The position numbers were made by a program, and so were the translations under genes. A stretch of 64,000 nucleotides of DNA. It comes from Haberlea rhodopensis. Its lineage: Eukaryota; Streptophyta; Magnoliopsida; Lamiales; Gesneriaceae. The stretch lies in NCBI GenBank assembly GCA_907163345.1, contig CAJQUN010001071.1, positions 1 to 64,000 on the forward strand, given 5' to 3'. Shown piece by piece: positions 23,168 to 35,192 of the stretch (within the stretch, counting starts at the first letter, position 1; each line of letters begins with the position of its first letter). The notes under the pieces are model-generated. The model was not told the origin of the DNA, ran no database searches, and saw only the letters and a list, made by a program, of their open reading frames with translations.

Positions 23168-24660
23168 TGTAAGTAATCCAACAAGCATGGAACGCAGCGG
23201 AATAATAAAAATTTATGGATTACTAACACCGGATCTATACATAGGTTATCATATCGGATTAAGGTATACGAAGGTCTCACCCTTGTAGCGTGTTTGAAGC
23301 AGAATCCACGGAGCAGCACCACGTCCTACGCCTTCTCCGAGTCACTAGCAAAACTCGATGAGTTTTGCCTCAACGGTATCCACGCGATCAAATCGGGTGA
23401 AGGGATGGTTTAAGAACAAGTTGCTAGACGAGTTCTTAAACCGGAACCAAAACCACACTCGATTCCAAATCGATTAAAGGCACCAAACACCCTAGAACCA
23501 CACGGCAATTGAGGTGGCCGAGAGCTCTAGTGTTTTCGGCCGTGTGGAGCTTGCTATGGTATTAGGTTTTGTGTTATGAAGTTGTCTTTCTATTAAACAC
23601 CTTGTAATCATCTTTTATATAATTAATTAAAGGCTTTCATAAAGCCTCATGGGCTTAAGCCCATGATTTAATTAATCATCATGATTATTAATGAAGACTC
23701 CTCTTAATTATTTAATTCATCCCATGAATTTAATTTCCCTTCTCGATTTAATCTTTTGTGCGACCCGATAGGATCTTGTAATGTTGGCAGTGACATAAAA
23801 TCTCATTTTACGTCTCAAGCATTGAGCGGTATCTAGCAACACATCAATGCTACCCAAATTACAAGAATGTCAATGACTCGACATAACCTTTAGAACTTGT
23901 GATAATATTAATCATGTAACTTAATCCCTTTGTCCTTTGTGTTTAGATTGAACACGAGTCATGGAATAGTCATACTCGTATATCCAATCTTTATTTCTTG
24001 ATCCCCAAGTAGAACTAGAATAAACGAATAAGCTCGATATCTCATATCGACTCATTCGAGCATGGCCATGCATTTTAGTTCTCACTTGATCAAGGGCCAA
24101 ACACATCTCCTGTTATATAGGAGGGACAAATCCTATCTCGATCAGTCAACATCCCTCTACATAATTCGTAGTGTATCCAATAGTCGCCTTTATAGATTAC
24201 CCTGTTACGAGTAACGTTTGACGATATCAAGATACATAACTCCTTATGTTGGGATCTCTGATGATCACAAATCGTAAGGATTACATACATTATTATCACT
24301 ATGAGAATTGCATATGACGATCATATAACTATCCATGTTGCATTCTCATGGTGGGTCTGTCCAGTACATCGTTCTCTAACATGTACCCATATGTTGATTT
24401 GATATCTCATATCAATGAACAATTCATCGATCAACAGATACTAGTCTCTACGTATTATCATTATCCCTTTCATGATAATACTTGACTAGGGACATCTTTA
24501 AGAATAATACAATATTATTCTAAGGACATTAACATATATATTAATTCACAATGCACAGTTAAAAGAATAATATATAATAATGAATTGCCATTCATAAAAC
24601 CATAAACATTGTATGTCTTAAACAATCATCTAATGACTTGTCTTAGGGCATATCCCAACA
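23168..24660 (-). repeat. 3' LTR of Copia-1 (1493 bp)
   Basis: On the minus strand it starts TGTTGGGATATGCCC (24660) and ends TTACA (23168). The same family gives the LTR of Copia-2 at 37506. Confidence 0.95.
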
Positions 24661-24675
24661 AATCTCCCACTTGCA
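24661..24675 (-). promoter_or_regulatory. Polypurine tract of Copia-1
   Basis: On the minus strand, CAAGTGGGAGATT directly before the 3' LTR and directly after the gag-pol stop. Confidence 0.7.
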
Positions 24676-27600
24676 CTAAGACCACTCAGACATGTACCTA
24701 ATGCCTAGAGATCTAGTATGACGATCATGCTTCTGCTGTGACAGCGGCTTCGTCAATGGGTCAGATACATTATCATCTGTTGGTACTTTGCATTTTTTAA
24801 CATCTCCCCTTTCAACGATTTCTCGAATGAAATGGAAACGCCTAAGTATGTGCTTGGATCTTTGGTGAGATCTTGGTTCCTTAGCCAATGCGATCGCTCC
24901 ATTGTTGTCACAATAGAATTCTATCGGATCTTTAATGCTAGGCACCACTCCAAGTTCAGAAATGAACTTCCTCATCCAAACAGCTTCCTTTGCGGCATCC
25001 GAGGCAGCAATATACTCAGCTTCCGTTGTAGAATCGGCTACTGTTTCTTGCTTTGAACTCTTCCAGCTCACAGCACCTCCATTTAGGCAATACACATATC
25101 CAGATTGCGATCGAAAATCATCTTTGTCGGTTTGGAAGCTTGCATCAGTGTAACCCATTACATTGAGCTCTTCCTCACCTCCATAAATCAAGAATGTATC
25201 CTTAGTCCTTCTCAAGTACTTTAGGATATTCTTGACAGCAATCCAGTGACCTTCACCTGGATCAACTTGATATCTGCTCGTCATGCTCAAAGCATACGAT
25301 ACATCGGGACGAGTACATATCATGGCATACATGATAGATCCAATAGCTGACGCGTATGGAATCTTACTCATGCGTTGTCTCTCATCTGGTGTTGAAGGAC
25401 ACTGTTCCTTCGAGAGATAAATACCATATGTCATAGGCACGAATCCTTTCTTGGATTCTTGCATGCTAAACCTTTTAAGCACCTTGTCTATGTATGTACT
25501 TTGACTTAGACCAAGAAGCCTTCTCGATCTATCTCTATAGATCTTGATTCCTAATACATAGGTGGCTTCTCCTAAGTCTTTCATCGAAAAGCAGTTCCCT
25601 AGCCAAATCTTTACAGATTGCAAGGCAGGGATATCATTTCCAATAAGAAGTATGTCATCTACATACAACACTAGGAAAATGATTACGCTCCCACTGACCT
25701 TCTTGTAGACACAAGGTTCATCTTCATTTTTGATAAAACAAAACTCTTTGATTGCATCATCAAAACGAAGATTCCAACTCCGAGAAGCTTGCTTCAATCC
25801 ATAAATGGATCGTTGTAGCTTGCATATCTTTCCAGCAACCTTTGGATCGACAAAACCCTCGGGCTGTGTCATGTACACATGCTCGAGCAGATTTCCATTA
25901 AGGAAAGCTGTTTTGACATTCATCTGCCAGATTTCATAATCATGAAATGCAGCTATTGCAAGTAAGATCCTTATGGATTTAACCATGGCCACTGGTGAAA
26001 AGGTTTCATCATAGTCAATACCATGAATTTGTTTGAATCCTTTTGCAACCAGCCGACCTTTATAGGTTTGTACGTTACCATCCATATTGGTCTTTTTCTT
26101 GAAAATCCATTTGCACCCTATGGGTCGTACCCCTTCAGGTGGATCAACCAAAGTCCATACTTGGTTTGCATACATGGATTCCATCTCAGATTTCATGGCC
26201 TCTTGCCATTTCTCAGAATCATTGCCCATTATAGCTTGTTGATAAGATGACGGCTCCTCCTCATCAATAAGTAGTAAGTCACCTTGTTGAGTCACAAGAA
26301 ATCCATATCTCTGTGGCTCCCGGTGTACTCTTACAGACCTATGCTGGGCTTGTGTCTCTTGAGCAGGTGTTTCTTCCACAACAGCTTGCGGTGCCTGCTC
26401 TGTTTCCATCTCAATCTCAGTTTCAGTGTTTTCTTGTGGTTGAACTTCACTAAGTTCTATTTTTCTCCCACTGGTTTTTCTAGAAATAAATTCTCTTTCA
26501 AGAAATACACCAGTCCGAGCAACAACTACTTTGTTCTCGGTGGGATAATAAAAATAGTATCCTTTCGTTTCCTTAGGATACCCCACAAATAAACACTTAT
26601 CAGATTTGGGTCCAAGTTTGTTAGTGGCGTGACGTCTAACGAAAGCCTCACAACCCCAAATCTTCATAAAAGACATACTAGGACGCTTCCCAGTCCATAT
26701 CTCATATGGTGTCTTTTCTACTGATTTAGATGGAACACGGTTCAGTAAGAAAATCGATGTTTCTAGAGCGTGTCCCCAAAACGATATCGGAAGATCTGCA
26801 TGACTCATCATTGATCTAACCATGTCTAACAAGGTTCGATTTCTCCTCTCGGATACACCATTCCATTGTGGAGTATACGGAGGAGTGAGTTGTGGGACTA
26901 TCCCACACTCCTTTAGATAGTCATGAAACTCTTGGCTTAAGTATTCTCCTCCTCGATCAGATCGAAGGATTTTGATACTTTTGCCAAGTTGGTTTTGTAC
27001 TTCATTCTTGAAATCTTTGAACTTTTCAAAGGTTTCATGCTTATGTTTCATTAGGTACACATACCCATATCTACTGAGGTCATCAGTAAATGTAACGAAG
27101 TATTGAAAACCACCTCTAGCTTGTGTACTTATTGGTCCACATACATCACTATGTATTAGTCCCAATAAAACATTTGCCCTTTCAACATGTCCCTTGAAAG
27201 GGGCTTTAGTCATCTTGCCCATTAAACAAGATTCGCATGTTTCATATGATTCAAAATCAAATGAATCTAATACTCCATCCTTATGAAGTTTAGATATGCG
27301 GTTCTCGTTTATGTGGCCCAAGCGACAGTGCCAGAGATAAGTCGGATTACAATCATTATTTTTAATCCTTTTAGTATTTATGTTATAGATAGGCATATCA
27401 AGATTTAATACATAAAGACCATTCACCATTTGTGCACTAGCATAAAACATATCATTTAAATAAATAGAACAACAATTGTCCTTTATTATAAATGAAAAAC
27501 CATACTTGTCCAAACAAGAAATATATATTATGTTTTTAGTAATTGAAGGCACAAAATAACAGTCTTTTAAAATCAACGATAAACCAGAAGGTAAAGCTAA

Positions 27601-28638
27601 ATGATAATCTCCTATAGCTAATGCAGCAACTCTTGCTCCATTTCCAACTCGGAGATCAACTTCACCTTTCGCCAATGTCCTACTCCTTTTGAGATCCTGC
27701 ACATTTACACAAATGTGAGATCCACATCCAGTATCTAATACCCATGATGAAGAAGTAGATAAATTGACTTCTATAACAAAAATACCTAAAGCGGAAGTCA
27801 CACTTCCTTTCTTTAGATCCTCCAGATATACTTTGCAGTTTCTTTTCCAATGGCCGGTCTCACCGCAATGGAAACAGTTCCCTTCCTTTGCTATCCCTCC
27901 CTTTGGCTTCAGTGCATAAGACTTTGGCTTAGATTTAGCAAAGACCTTCTTTGCTTTCTTGTTGCCTTTAGCTTTGGCCCTTCCTTTGCCCTTATTCACA
28001 ATAAGGACATTTGTGGCCTTAGTCTTCTTAGTATTTGCTTCATATGTTCTCAACATACCAAGCAATTGTGGTAGAGTCTTTTCCATGTCAGTCATGTTGT
28101 AATTTACTACAAATTGACTGAAGCTCTCAGGCAACGATTGCAAGATCACATCGGTGGCCAACTCTTGGTCCAATGGAAAACCTAGCTTGTCCAGATTCTC
28201 AATGTACCCAATCATCTTGAGCACATGAGTTCCAACTAAGCTTCCTTCTACCATCCTGCACTGAAATAACGCCTTAGAGACGTCATACCTCTCTTGTCTT
28301 GCTTGCTGTTGGTATAACTGCTTTAAGTGTTCGATCATATCGAACGCCTCCATTTCCTCATGTTGCTTCTGAAGCTCAGAGTTCATGGTGGCAAGCATGA
28401 GGCACCCAACATCAAGTGCGTCACTCTGATGCTTCTTGTAAGCATCTTTTTCGGTTCTTGTAGCCGTTAGGGGAGGTTCCTCAGCGGGTAAGGGTTCCTC
28501 TAGGACATATTGTTTCTTTTCTTGTTTGAGGACTATCCTCAAGTTCCTATGCCAGTCTAGGAAATTCGTCCCATTTAATTTGTCCTTCTCAAGGACCGAT
28601 CGCAGTGATAAAGTGCTAGTAACGTTGTTAGTTGCCAT
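24676..28638 (-). CDS. Copia-1 gag-pol polyprotein (1320 aa)
   Basis: One intact frame encodes all Ty1/copia functions in the standard order. Gag (UBN2-like) fills about residues 1-250. A CCHC zinc knuckle (CFHCGETGHWKRNC) lies near 254-268. Protease has the active-site DTG near 301 (VLDTGCGSHI). The integrase zinc domain (H...H...C..C, ending CESCLMGK) precedes a core with the D,D-E triad: HSDVCGP near 496, TDD, and a later Glu in the NGVSERRNRT segment. RT has VKTAFLNG and YVDD near 994. RNase H shows the STTEAEYIAASDA motif, and the frame ends at 1320. Integrase before RT marks copia rather than gypsy. The start ATG is followed by MATNNVTSTL; Copia-2 has lost that part. Product acts in cytoplasmic virus-like particles. 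Tork/Angela-type lineage is a guess. Confidence 0.96.
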   Translation of the reverse strand: MATNNVTSTLSLRSVLEKDKLNGTNFLDWHRNLRIVLKQEKKQYVLEEPLPAEEPPLTATRTEKDAYKKHQSDALDVGCLMLATMNSELQKQHEEMEAFDMIEHLKQLYQQQARQERYDVSKALFQCRMVEGSLVGTHVLKMIGYIENLDKLGFPLDQELATDVILQSLPESFSQFVVNYNMTDMEKTLPQLLGMLRTYEANTKKTKATNVLIVNKGKGRAKAKGNKKAKKVFAKSKPKSYALKPKGGIAKEGNCFHCGETGHWKRNCKVYLEDLKKGSVTSALGIFVIEVNLSTSSSWVLDTGCGSHICVNVQDLKRSRTLAKGEVDLRVGNGARVAALAIGDYHLALPSGLSLILKDCYFVPSITKNIIYISCLDKYGFSFIIKDNCCSIYLNDMFYASAQMVNGLYVLNLDMPIYNINTKRIKNNDCNPTYLWHCRLGHINENRISKLHKDGVLDSFDFESYETCESCLMGKMTKAPFKGHVERANVLLGLIHSDVCGPISTQARGGFQYFVTFTDDLSRYGYVYLMKHKHETFEKFKDFKNEVQNQLGKSIKILRSDRGGEYLSQEFHDYLKECGIVPQLTPPYTPQWNGVSERRNRTLLDMVRSMMSHADLPISFWGHALETSIFLLNRVPSKSVEKTPYEIWTGKRPSMSFMKIWGCEAFVRRHATNKLGPKSDKCLFVGYPKETKGYYFYYPTENKVVVARTGVFLEREFISRKTSGRKIELSEVQPQENTETEIEMETEQAPQAVVEETPAQETQAQHRSVRVHREPQRYGFLVTQQGDLLLIDEEEPSSYQQAIMGNDSEKWQEAMKSEMESMYANQVWTLVDPPEGVRPIGCKWIFKKKTNMDGNVQTYKGRLVAKGFKQIHGIDYDETFSPVAMVKSIRILLAIAAFHDYEIWQMNVKTAFLNGNLLEHVYMTQPEGFVDPKVAGKICKLQRSIYGLKQASRSWNLRFDDAIKEFCFIKNEDEPCVYKKVSGSVIIFLVLYVDDILLIGNDIPALQSVKIWLGNCFSMKDLGEATYVLGIKIYRDRSRRLLGLSQSTYIDKVLKRFSMQESKKGFVPMTYGIYLSKEQCPSTPDERQRMSKIPYASAIGSIMYAMICTRPDVSYALSMTSRYQVDPGEGHWIAVKNILKYLRRTKDTFLIYGGEEELNVMGYTDASFQTDKDDFRSQSGYVYCLNGGAVSWKSSKQETVADSTTEAEYIAASDAAKEAVWMRKFISELGVVPSIKDPIEFYCDNNGAIALAKEPRSHQRSKHILRRFHFIREIVERGDVKKCKVPTDDNVSDPLTKPLSQQKHDRHTRSLGIRYMSEWS

Positions 28639-30504
28639 GGATATCTACAATATAAATATGCAAAATAAGTTTATGATTTAAATCATTTAACATGGTCTTA
28701 TATTAAATGATACTCCCACTATTTTGTTTGAAAAATATCAACCCTCGAAACCTTTAGTGGGCCAAGATCCATATTTCGTCTAATCTTGAGTTAGCTTTGG
28801 CTAATCGCCCAAGACTCGGTTATTTAGGTAGACAACACTTTGTCAATTACATCACATATAATTCTTGAATAGTTGGACGAACAACACTTTGTTCAATTCA
28901 TCAAATGAATTATAATCCAACCCATGCCTCTAGGTTCCCAATCCTATTGAGATAACCCAGTTAAGTCGTACCCAATTGAAGTATAACGGATATCACTTTT
29001 ATCCTTTCGCGCCTTACTAAGATTGCCACGGTGCTTTGATTTGGCAAACCCACACATGTACAATCGAAGTTATTGACGAGTACTTTTATTTTGGAAGGCA
29101 TCTAAAACTTAATATTTTAGAGGGATTTATTGATCTCATGATTAATTTGATAATTTAAAATATGTCCACTACATATAGTTGTATACATATCTACATATAT
29201 GTGTAATACTATTATCAAACTAAAACATAAGATAAATCATGCATCAACATACATAATTAAACGTGACATGGTTATAGCCCCTACTAATGATTTTCTCAAG
29301 CCAATGAGAAAATCCTATGAGTCAACCTAAGGTAACTTCACAAGCACCTTCCTTTGGCTCCAATTTGTGAATGGCCTCCTCATCCCGGCACGATGCTCCA
29401 TCTTCATTGATCACCATCAATAAAATAAACTACACTATTTACAAGATATAGAATTCCTCGATTCACATTCGAGGGGAACATAGGGGAAGGATTACATTTA
29501 GAATGAAATAGAGAAAGGCACGACACGCAGGTCGTATTATAAATTACAAACATCCACAAATCCTATCTAATAGGTCAAAAGGGCTATAACCACGCACCAT
29601 GCTCAAACAACACATAAAGCATGCATTAACATTTAATTAATTAAATTCTAAACATTTTAAATTTAATTCTAATTAAAACTGTAAAATAATTTTTGAAAAA
29701 TTATCGTACGCTCGGGACATCACATGCCACGAACTAAAGCGACTAAAACACGAACCACCATGGTTCGAACCATGAAGCACACGGCTGGACCAATAGTGGG
29801 CCTAGGGTTCGAAACCCTAGCCCATGGCCGAGCCATGGCTCATGCGGCGGCGGCGCTAGGGTTCCAACCCTAGCCGCCTCGCACCATCTTTATTTTTCAT
29901 CAAGCCAACTTGCTTGAATCACCGAAATTCATGAGCCACAAGCTACGGTCCAACCATGGACGGTTCATGACGGTGACGGCTTAACCATCTCGAGCCAAGG
30001 GTTCGAAAAACCCTAGCCCTCATGTGGTGTAGCCGTCGACCCTCATAATTCCGTGGACCATGATCGAACCAACTTGCACCTTCTCAATACTTTATTAAGC
30101 CAATAGAGTTCAAAACCCTAGATAGTGTGACGGCTTGACCCATGTACGAGCCAGGGTCCGAACCCTAGCCCTTATTCGGCGGCTGCATGGCCATGCACGA
30201 GCTTATGGGTTCGAAACCCTAGCTCATGCGGCGGCCGTGAGCCAAGGTGACTAGGGTTCGAAACCCCAGCCATCCGGTGGTGGCTGCCGTGAGCCATGCA
30301 TGGGCTAACACCTCGATTTTACGCTTTCGTGTATCGTATACAATTATTCGCCAATTATATCAAATACAATTATACGATGATTTTCATAAACTAAAATTAA
30401 TTTCATATCATATATGAATTTAAACAGTTTTACTAGCATGCAATATTAATTCTAATATGATTAACACAATTTAATCACATAGATCTGATATGAGCCTTGT
30501 ACAC
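28639..30504 (-). other. Copia-1 leader (1.9 kb) with hairpin repeats
   Basis: Non-coding stretch between primer site and gag. 28640-29640 shows nothing beyond A/T-rich sequence. 29760-30300 holds about seven copies of a hairpin-forming module, CTAGGGTT CGA AACCCTAG, in varied states (near 29806, 29850, 29999, 30109, 30150, 30206 and 30250). No gene. Confidence 0.8.
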
Positions 30505-30517
30505 GGCTCTGATACCA
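30505..30517 (-). promoter_or_regulatory. Primer-binding site of Copia-1
   Basis: Complement of TGGTATCAGAGCC (initiator tRNA-Met), one base from the 5' LTR. Confidence 0.9.
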
Positions 30518-30518
30518 C

Positions 30519-32010
30519 TGTAAGTAATCCAACAAGCATGGAACGCAGCGGAATAATAAAAATTTATGGATTACTAACACCGGATCTATACATAGGTTAT
30601 CATATCGGATTAAGGTATACGAAGGTCTCACCCTTGTAGCGTGTTTGAAGCAGAATCCACGGAGCAGCACCACGTCCTACGCCTTTTCCGAGTCACTAGC
30701 AAAACTCGATGAGTTTTGCCTCAACGGTATCCACACGATCAAATCGGGTGAAGGGATGGTTTAAGAACAAGTTGCTAGACGAGTTCTTAAACCGGAACCA
30801 AAACCACACTCGATTCCAAATCGATTAAAGGCACCAAATCACCCTAGAACCACACGGCAATTGAGGTGGCCGAGAGCTCTAGTGTTTTCGGCCGTGGAGC
30901 TTGCTATGGTATTAGGTTTTGTGTTATGAAGTTGTCTTTCTATTAAACACCTTGTAATCATCTTTTATATAATTAATTAAAGGCTTTCATAAAGCCTCAT
31001 GGGCTTAAGCCCATGATTTAATTAATCATCATGATTATTAATTAAGACTCCTCTTAATTATTTAATTCATCCCATGAATTTAATTTCCCTTCTCGATTTA
31101 ATCTTTTGTGCGACCCGATAGGATCTTGTAATGTTGGCAGTGACATAAAATCTCATTTTACGTCTCAAGCATTGAGCGGTATCTAGCAACACATCAATGC
31201 TACCCAAATTACAAGAATGTCAATGACTCGACATAACCTTTAGAACTTGTGATAATATTAATCATGTAACTTAATCCCTTTGTCCTTTGTGTTTAGATTG
31301 AACACGAGTCATGGAATAGTCATACTCGTATATCCAATCTTTATTTCTTGATCCCCAAGTAGAACTAGAATAAACGAATAAGATCGATATCTCATATCGA
31401 CTCATTCGAGCATGGCCATGCATTTTAGTTCTCACTTGATCAAGGGCCAAACACATCTCCTGTTATATAGGAGGGACAAATCCTATCTCGATCAGTCAAC
31501 ATCCCTCTACATAATTCGTAGTGTATCCAATAGTCGCCTTTATAGATTACCCTGTTACGGGTAACGTTTGACGATATCAAGATACATAACTCCTTATGTT
31601 GGGATCTCTGATGATCACAAGTCGTAAGGATTACATACATTATTATCACTATGAGAATTGCATATGACGATCATATAACTATCCATGTTGCATTCTCATG
31701 GTGGGTCTGTCCAGTACATCGTTCTCTAACATGTACCCATATGTTGATTTGATATCTCATATCAATGAACAATTCATCGATCAACAGATACTAGTCTCTA
31801 CGTATTATCATTATCCCTTTCATGATAATACTTGACTAGGGACATCTTTAAGAATAATACAATATTATTCTAAGGACATTAACATATATATTAATTCACA
31901 ATGCACAGTTAAAAGAATAATATATAATAATGAATTGCCATTCATAAAACCATAAACATTGTATGTCTTAAACAATCATCTAATGACTTGTCTTAGGGCA
32001 TATCCCAACA
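30519..32010 (-). repeat. 5' LTR of Copia-1 (1492 bp)
   Basis: Near-identical to 23168-24660. A candidate TATA box, ATATAAAAGA on the minus strand, lies at 30961-30970. Confidence 0.95.
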
Positions 32011-32359
32011 GGAACCACATCACATCTTCATATTAGCAGCACATATCATAGTACCGTACTCATATGTGATAATAGCCAGAGCATATACCCAAACCAGGCG
32101 TATATCTCTCAAGCCAAAGCATATGTAGTATATCTATCGTGGCAACGATCCCCAGCCAAAGCATATACCGATCCCGGCATATCTATCAAGGCAATGATCT
32201 CACCAAAGCATATACACATATCTATCAAGGCATCCATCCCAATCATATGAAATCCATGTATGTACATGCATATGATACTACCAATCAAATGACACAAAAC
32301 TAACATAAATCATATGATATCAGAACCATAACATCATCATCACATAATATCTATACTCC

Positions 32360-32375
32360 GTACGTCAACACGTAC
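32360..32375 (-). other. GTACGT/ACGTAC hairpin
   Basis: A perfect 6-bp stem, sense loop GTTG, in the right part of the solo LTR. Confidence 0.8.
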
Positions 32376-32540
32376 CTGTACTGCGACACAAACGAGTTAA
32401 ATTAGGCGTCACTGGCTAAGTGCCTCGTTGTCCCGTCCCCTGAGATGATGCTACAACAATGCCAACAATATATCATGTTATCATAGGCATTAAAATCAAA
32501 TTCTACAAAAATATAACATTTTTCAACATTCCTAAAGCAC

Positions 32541-32745
32541 CGATCGATCGCTACCATTACCGATCGATCGCCAAAACATTCTGTCTCCTCGCGATCGATC
32601 GCAACAACTTGGCGATCGATCGCCACAATGCTCTGTTCATAGCGATCGATCGCTACAATTTCACCGATCGATCGCCACACAATTTCACCGCCTTATATTT
32701 TGGCTGTCTTCGGCGATCGATCGCCATACAAGTACCGATCGATCG
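32541..32745. repeat. CGATCGATCG palindrome array (8 sites)
   Basis: Exact sites start at 32541, 32561, 32592, 32613, 32643, 32665, 32714 and 32736. Spacings 20, 31, 21, 30, 22, 49, 22: four pairs. Read in LTR orientation this is the 2043-2194 array with one extra pair. Confidence 0.95.
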
Positions 32746-33483
32746 CCGATGCCCAGAAAGTTTAGAGCATGGCGATTTTCAAGTTTATCTTCATGGTTCT
32801 TCTCCTATAACTCAAATTGAACCATTTCAACATGTTTCTTGCAATCTCTAGGAACATATTAACATGTTTCTATCATCATAGAATCCAATTAATAGCATAT
32901 AAACATGATATGATTCTTCACATGAACATTTGATATTCTACTTCTCATACATCAACACCAAGTTCATAATTCAAGTGTAAACCCATTAATTCCTTACCAG
33001 GATGGTACAATTTCACTTTACACAACTTCCTAGCTCAATTCACAAGTGAATCCCAAGCTCAAACCAACAAGAACTTGAAAGAGATGGAGAGGAGCTTGTG
33101 TAGTGTTTTAGTAGGTGTAAAATGAGAAACTATGTGATTCTCCTCCCTAAATCACTTGATATAAAGTTATTAACTCCCTAAATCCCTTGAAGTTAATGAC
33201 ATGATAAGTAACATGTACTTGAAGATGAAATCCAAATTCAAATGCAACTCCAATTCAAATTCAATTCACATGCATATGCAAATGCCTACTAGTTCATGTT
33301 GCTTGATATGTTATTATTTCAATCATTGTACACTATGTTTCATTCCTTGCCCTTGCCATATATCATTTCATACATGTATTAATTCATTCTTGGTTCCACC
33401 CGAACCCCCATTATCATACTGCCAAGTGATATAATTACACCAGAATCATATCACACGTGTATAAAACATATCGAGGCCTTACA

Positions 33484-33564
33484 TGTTGCCTGCTCCTCCG
33501 ATGATTATTTCCGCATGTTTGACTCCTTCAGTCAGGATAAAAATCCGTTTGGAGAAGTCCTTTC
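33484..33564 (-). pseudogene. Caulimovirid protease, middle fragment (81 bp)
   Basis: A short piece of viral protease sequence caught between two solo LTRs. It links 34473-34600 (active site) to 22620-22711 (C-terminal motif). Call rests on its position rather than on its own motifs. Confidence 0.55.
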
Positions 33565-34472
33565 TGTAAGGACCCTAGTTCCTTAAATGCATAATAAGGA
33601 CATAAGTAGAGCTAAAGTATATTATCAGAGTAAAAATTTCGTGTTGAGGCCTTGAGCTTTAGAGGGTTACATGCCAAAATAAATACTTCCACATGGATTA
33701 ATTACATTCCTAACAAAATGAATGTTAATCCTATAGATTTACACTACTCCTAGTGTAGAAACTATACAAAAGAATTCCAGCTTCTATACCAAAAGCCCTC
33801 CTCGCTAGCTCACTGCGTCAACCCGACCTTAGCCCCCTTTATGTCAATATGTACCTACAAGGACAACCCCCAAATCATGAGCATATAATAATCTATATTA
33901 AGCATAACATGATTAAAAGCGTAAATGCAGAAACCGTAAATACAAAACACTTCCTGTTTCCCAATTGCATTTTAAACGCCCCATTTTTAGTTGTCCCTGT
34001 ATAATAACTCATGAGTATAATCAATGGATTATTCAATGGTTTTACAAATGTCATGACATATCACCAATACCTAGTCTGTTATAACAGTGTATTTTAATGC
34101 ACCTCGCATGTCATGACAGTGGCACCATACCCCTCACTTCGACATATTAGCGGCATTGAATAACCTCGCTCAAATGCGACATGCGGCAATACCCTCGTTT
34201 CAACATTTGCGGCAAATATTCATTCGATAAAATACATCAAACTCCAATTATACATGCTTTACCAAAACAACCAACACCCACCCCAAATAATCATGCCATA
34301 ACTCAAATTCCCAACATATATCATATGCACCCTGAAATGCATTACTAGGTCATGACCACCGCATGACTAAGCATTTCCCCTTATTATTAAATCAACACCA
34401 AAAATTAACACCATAATCCTCATATAACATAATTAATGTTCAATTGCACATAATCATTTCGGGGGCATCGCA
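33565..34472 (-). repeat. Internally deleted gypsy solo LTR (908 bp)
   Basis: It runs TGTAAGGACCCTAG to GGGGGCATCGCA, with flanks CTTTC (33560-33564) and CTTCC (34473-34477), a target duplication with one mismatch. It matches 7379-8130 and then jumps to the equivalent of 17700-17973. The palindrome array and GTACGT hairpin are lost. Units with CGCT...AGCGG remain at 34100-34215. Confidence 0.8.
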
Positions 34473-35192
34473 CTTCCTGCAATGGCTGGTATTTTTCACC
34501 AACTTCTTTGAGGAAGATGTCTCATCTTGCAGTATATCTTCCAGCTCCTGAATCAATATAAGCTTTAAAATATTATCCTGACTAAGATGTATATTGAGAA
34601 TGGACTAGTGGTCATTGGATTATGTATATTTTCCTTTCCACCGTGAATTCCATTCCACATTCTGCAATCTTTCCAAAGATTTGTGTTCCTCAAGAAACTC
34701 AATCCCAAGAATAAGCTGTTCTAAGATTCTACCTGCAGTACCTGCAATTGTTAGATGAATTTAACCAATTTTAAGGTTTCCTTGATACCTGCCAACTGTA
34801 GGTTGTTGCAAATAATATAAGACATCACAAGGAAATATATTATCCTTCTCAGTAATGTTGAAGATTATCTCAACTTCTCGCCAGTCTTCTCGGCACTTTA
34901 GTACTCCTATTGTTTTGAATACATCAAGGATTTTCTGAATCTTGCTTGAGGTTGCTTTCTGTTTTTCCTCGGAATAGTTGTTGATTAACCTATCATGTTG
35001 GAAAGACATCCTTCTTGGCTCAATCATAAGGCTCCTGTTTCTGTTCAAAACAGGCTTGTCATGTATCCTCTCGATCTCTTCAATTGTCGGAATATCAATA
35101 GTATCCGGCATCACTAGTTTTGAGAAATCTTCGAAGATTCTGGGGACTTTGATGAATTCATTTCTCAAGAATACTTCTGAATGATGTGTATT
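34473..35192 (-). pseudogene. Caulimovirid polyprotein: region after movement protein and start of protease
   Basis: An open stretch of 135 codons (34761-35168) follows the movement-protein region. The protease active-site motif Asp-Ser-Gly-Ala is encoded at 34541-34560, in a separate frame. The protease reading continues at 33484-33564 and 22711, interrupted by LTRs. Frameshifts separate the pieces. The protease would cut the viral polyprotein. Confidence 0.7.

Larger units (their letters stand above)
23168..32010 (-). mobile_element. Copia-1: full-length Ty1/copia retrotransposon
   Basis: LTRs at 30519-32010 (5') and 23168-24660 (3'), target duplications GGAAC (23163-23167 and 32011-32015), an initiator-Met primer site, a purine tract and one uninterrupted gag-pol frame. 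By eye the LTRs differ at roughly eight places in 1.49 kb, so it inserted recently. This is the only element here that looks capable of moving by itself. It interrupts a solo LTR. Confidence 0.96.
22712..33483 (-). repeat. Solo LTR of the 1288-3261 family, split by Copia-1
   Basis: It runs from TGTGGGGTCCTCG (22712) to GGCCTTACA (33483) and is flanked by perfect target duplications TGTTG (22707-22711 and 33484-33488). Without Copia-1 (23168-32010) and its duplicated GGAAC it is about 1924 bp. No internal region is present, so it is a recombination product. It sits in the protease gene of the caulimovirid remnant. Confidence 0.92.
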
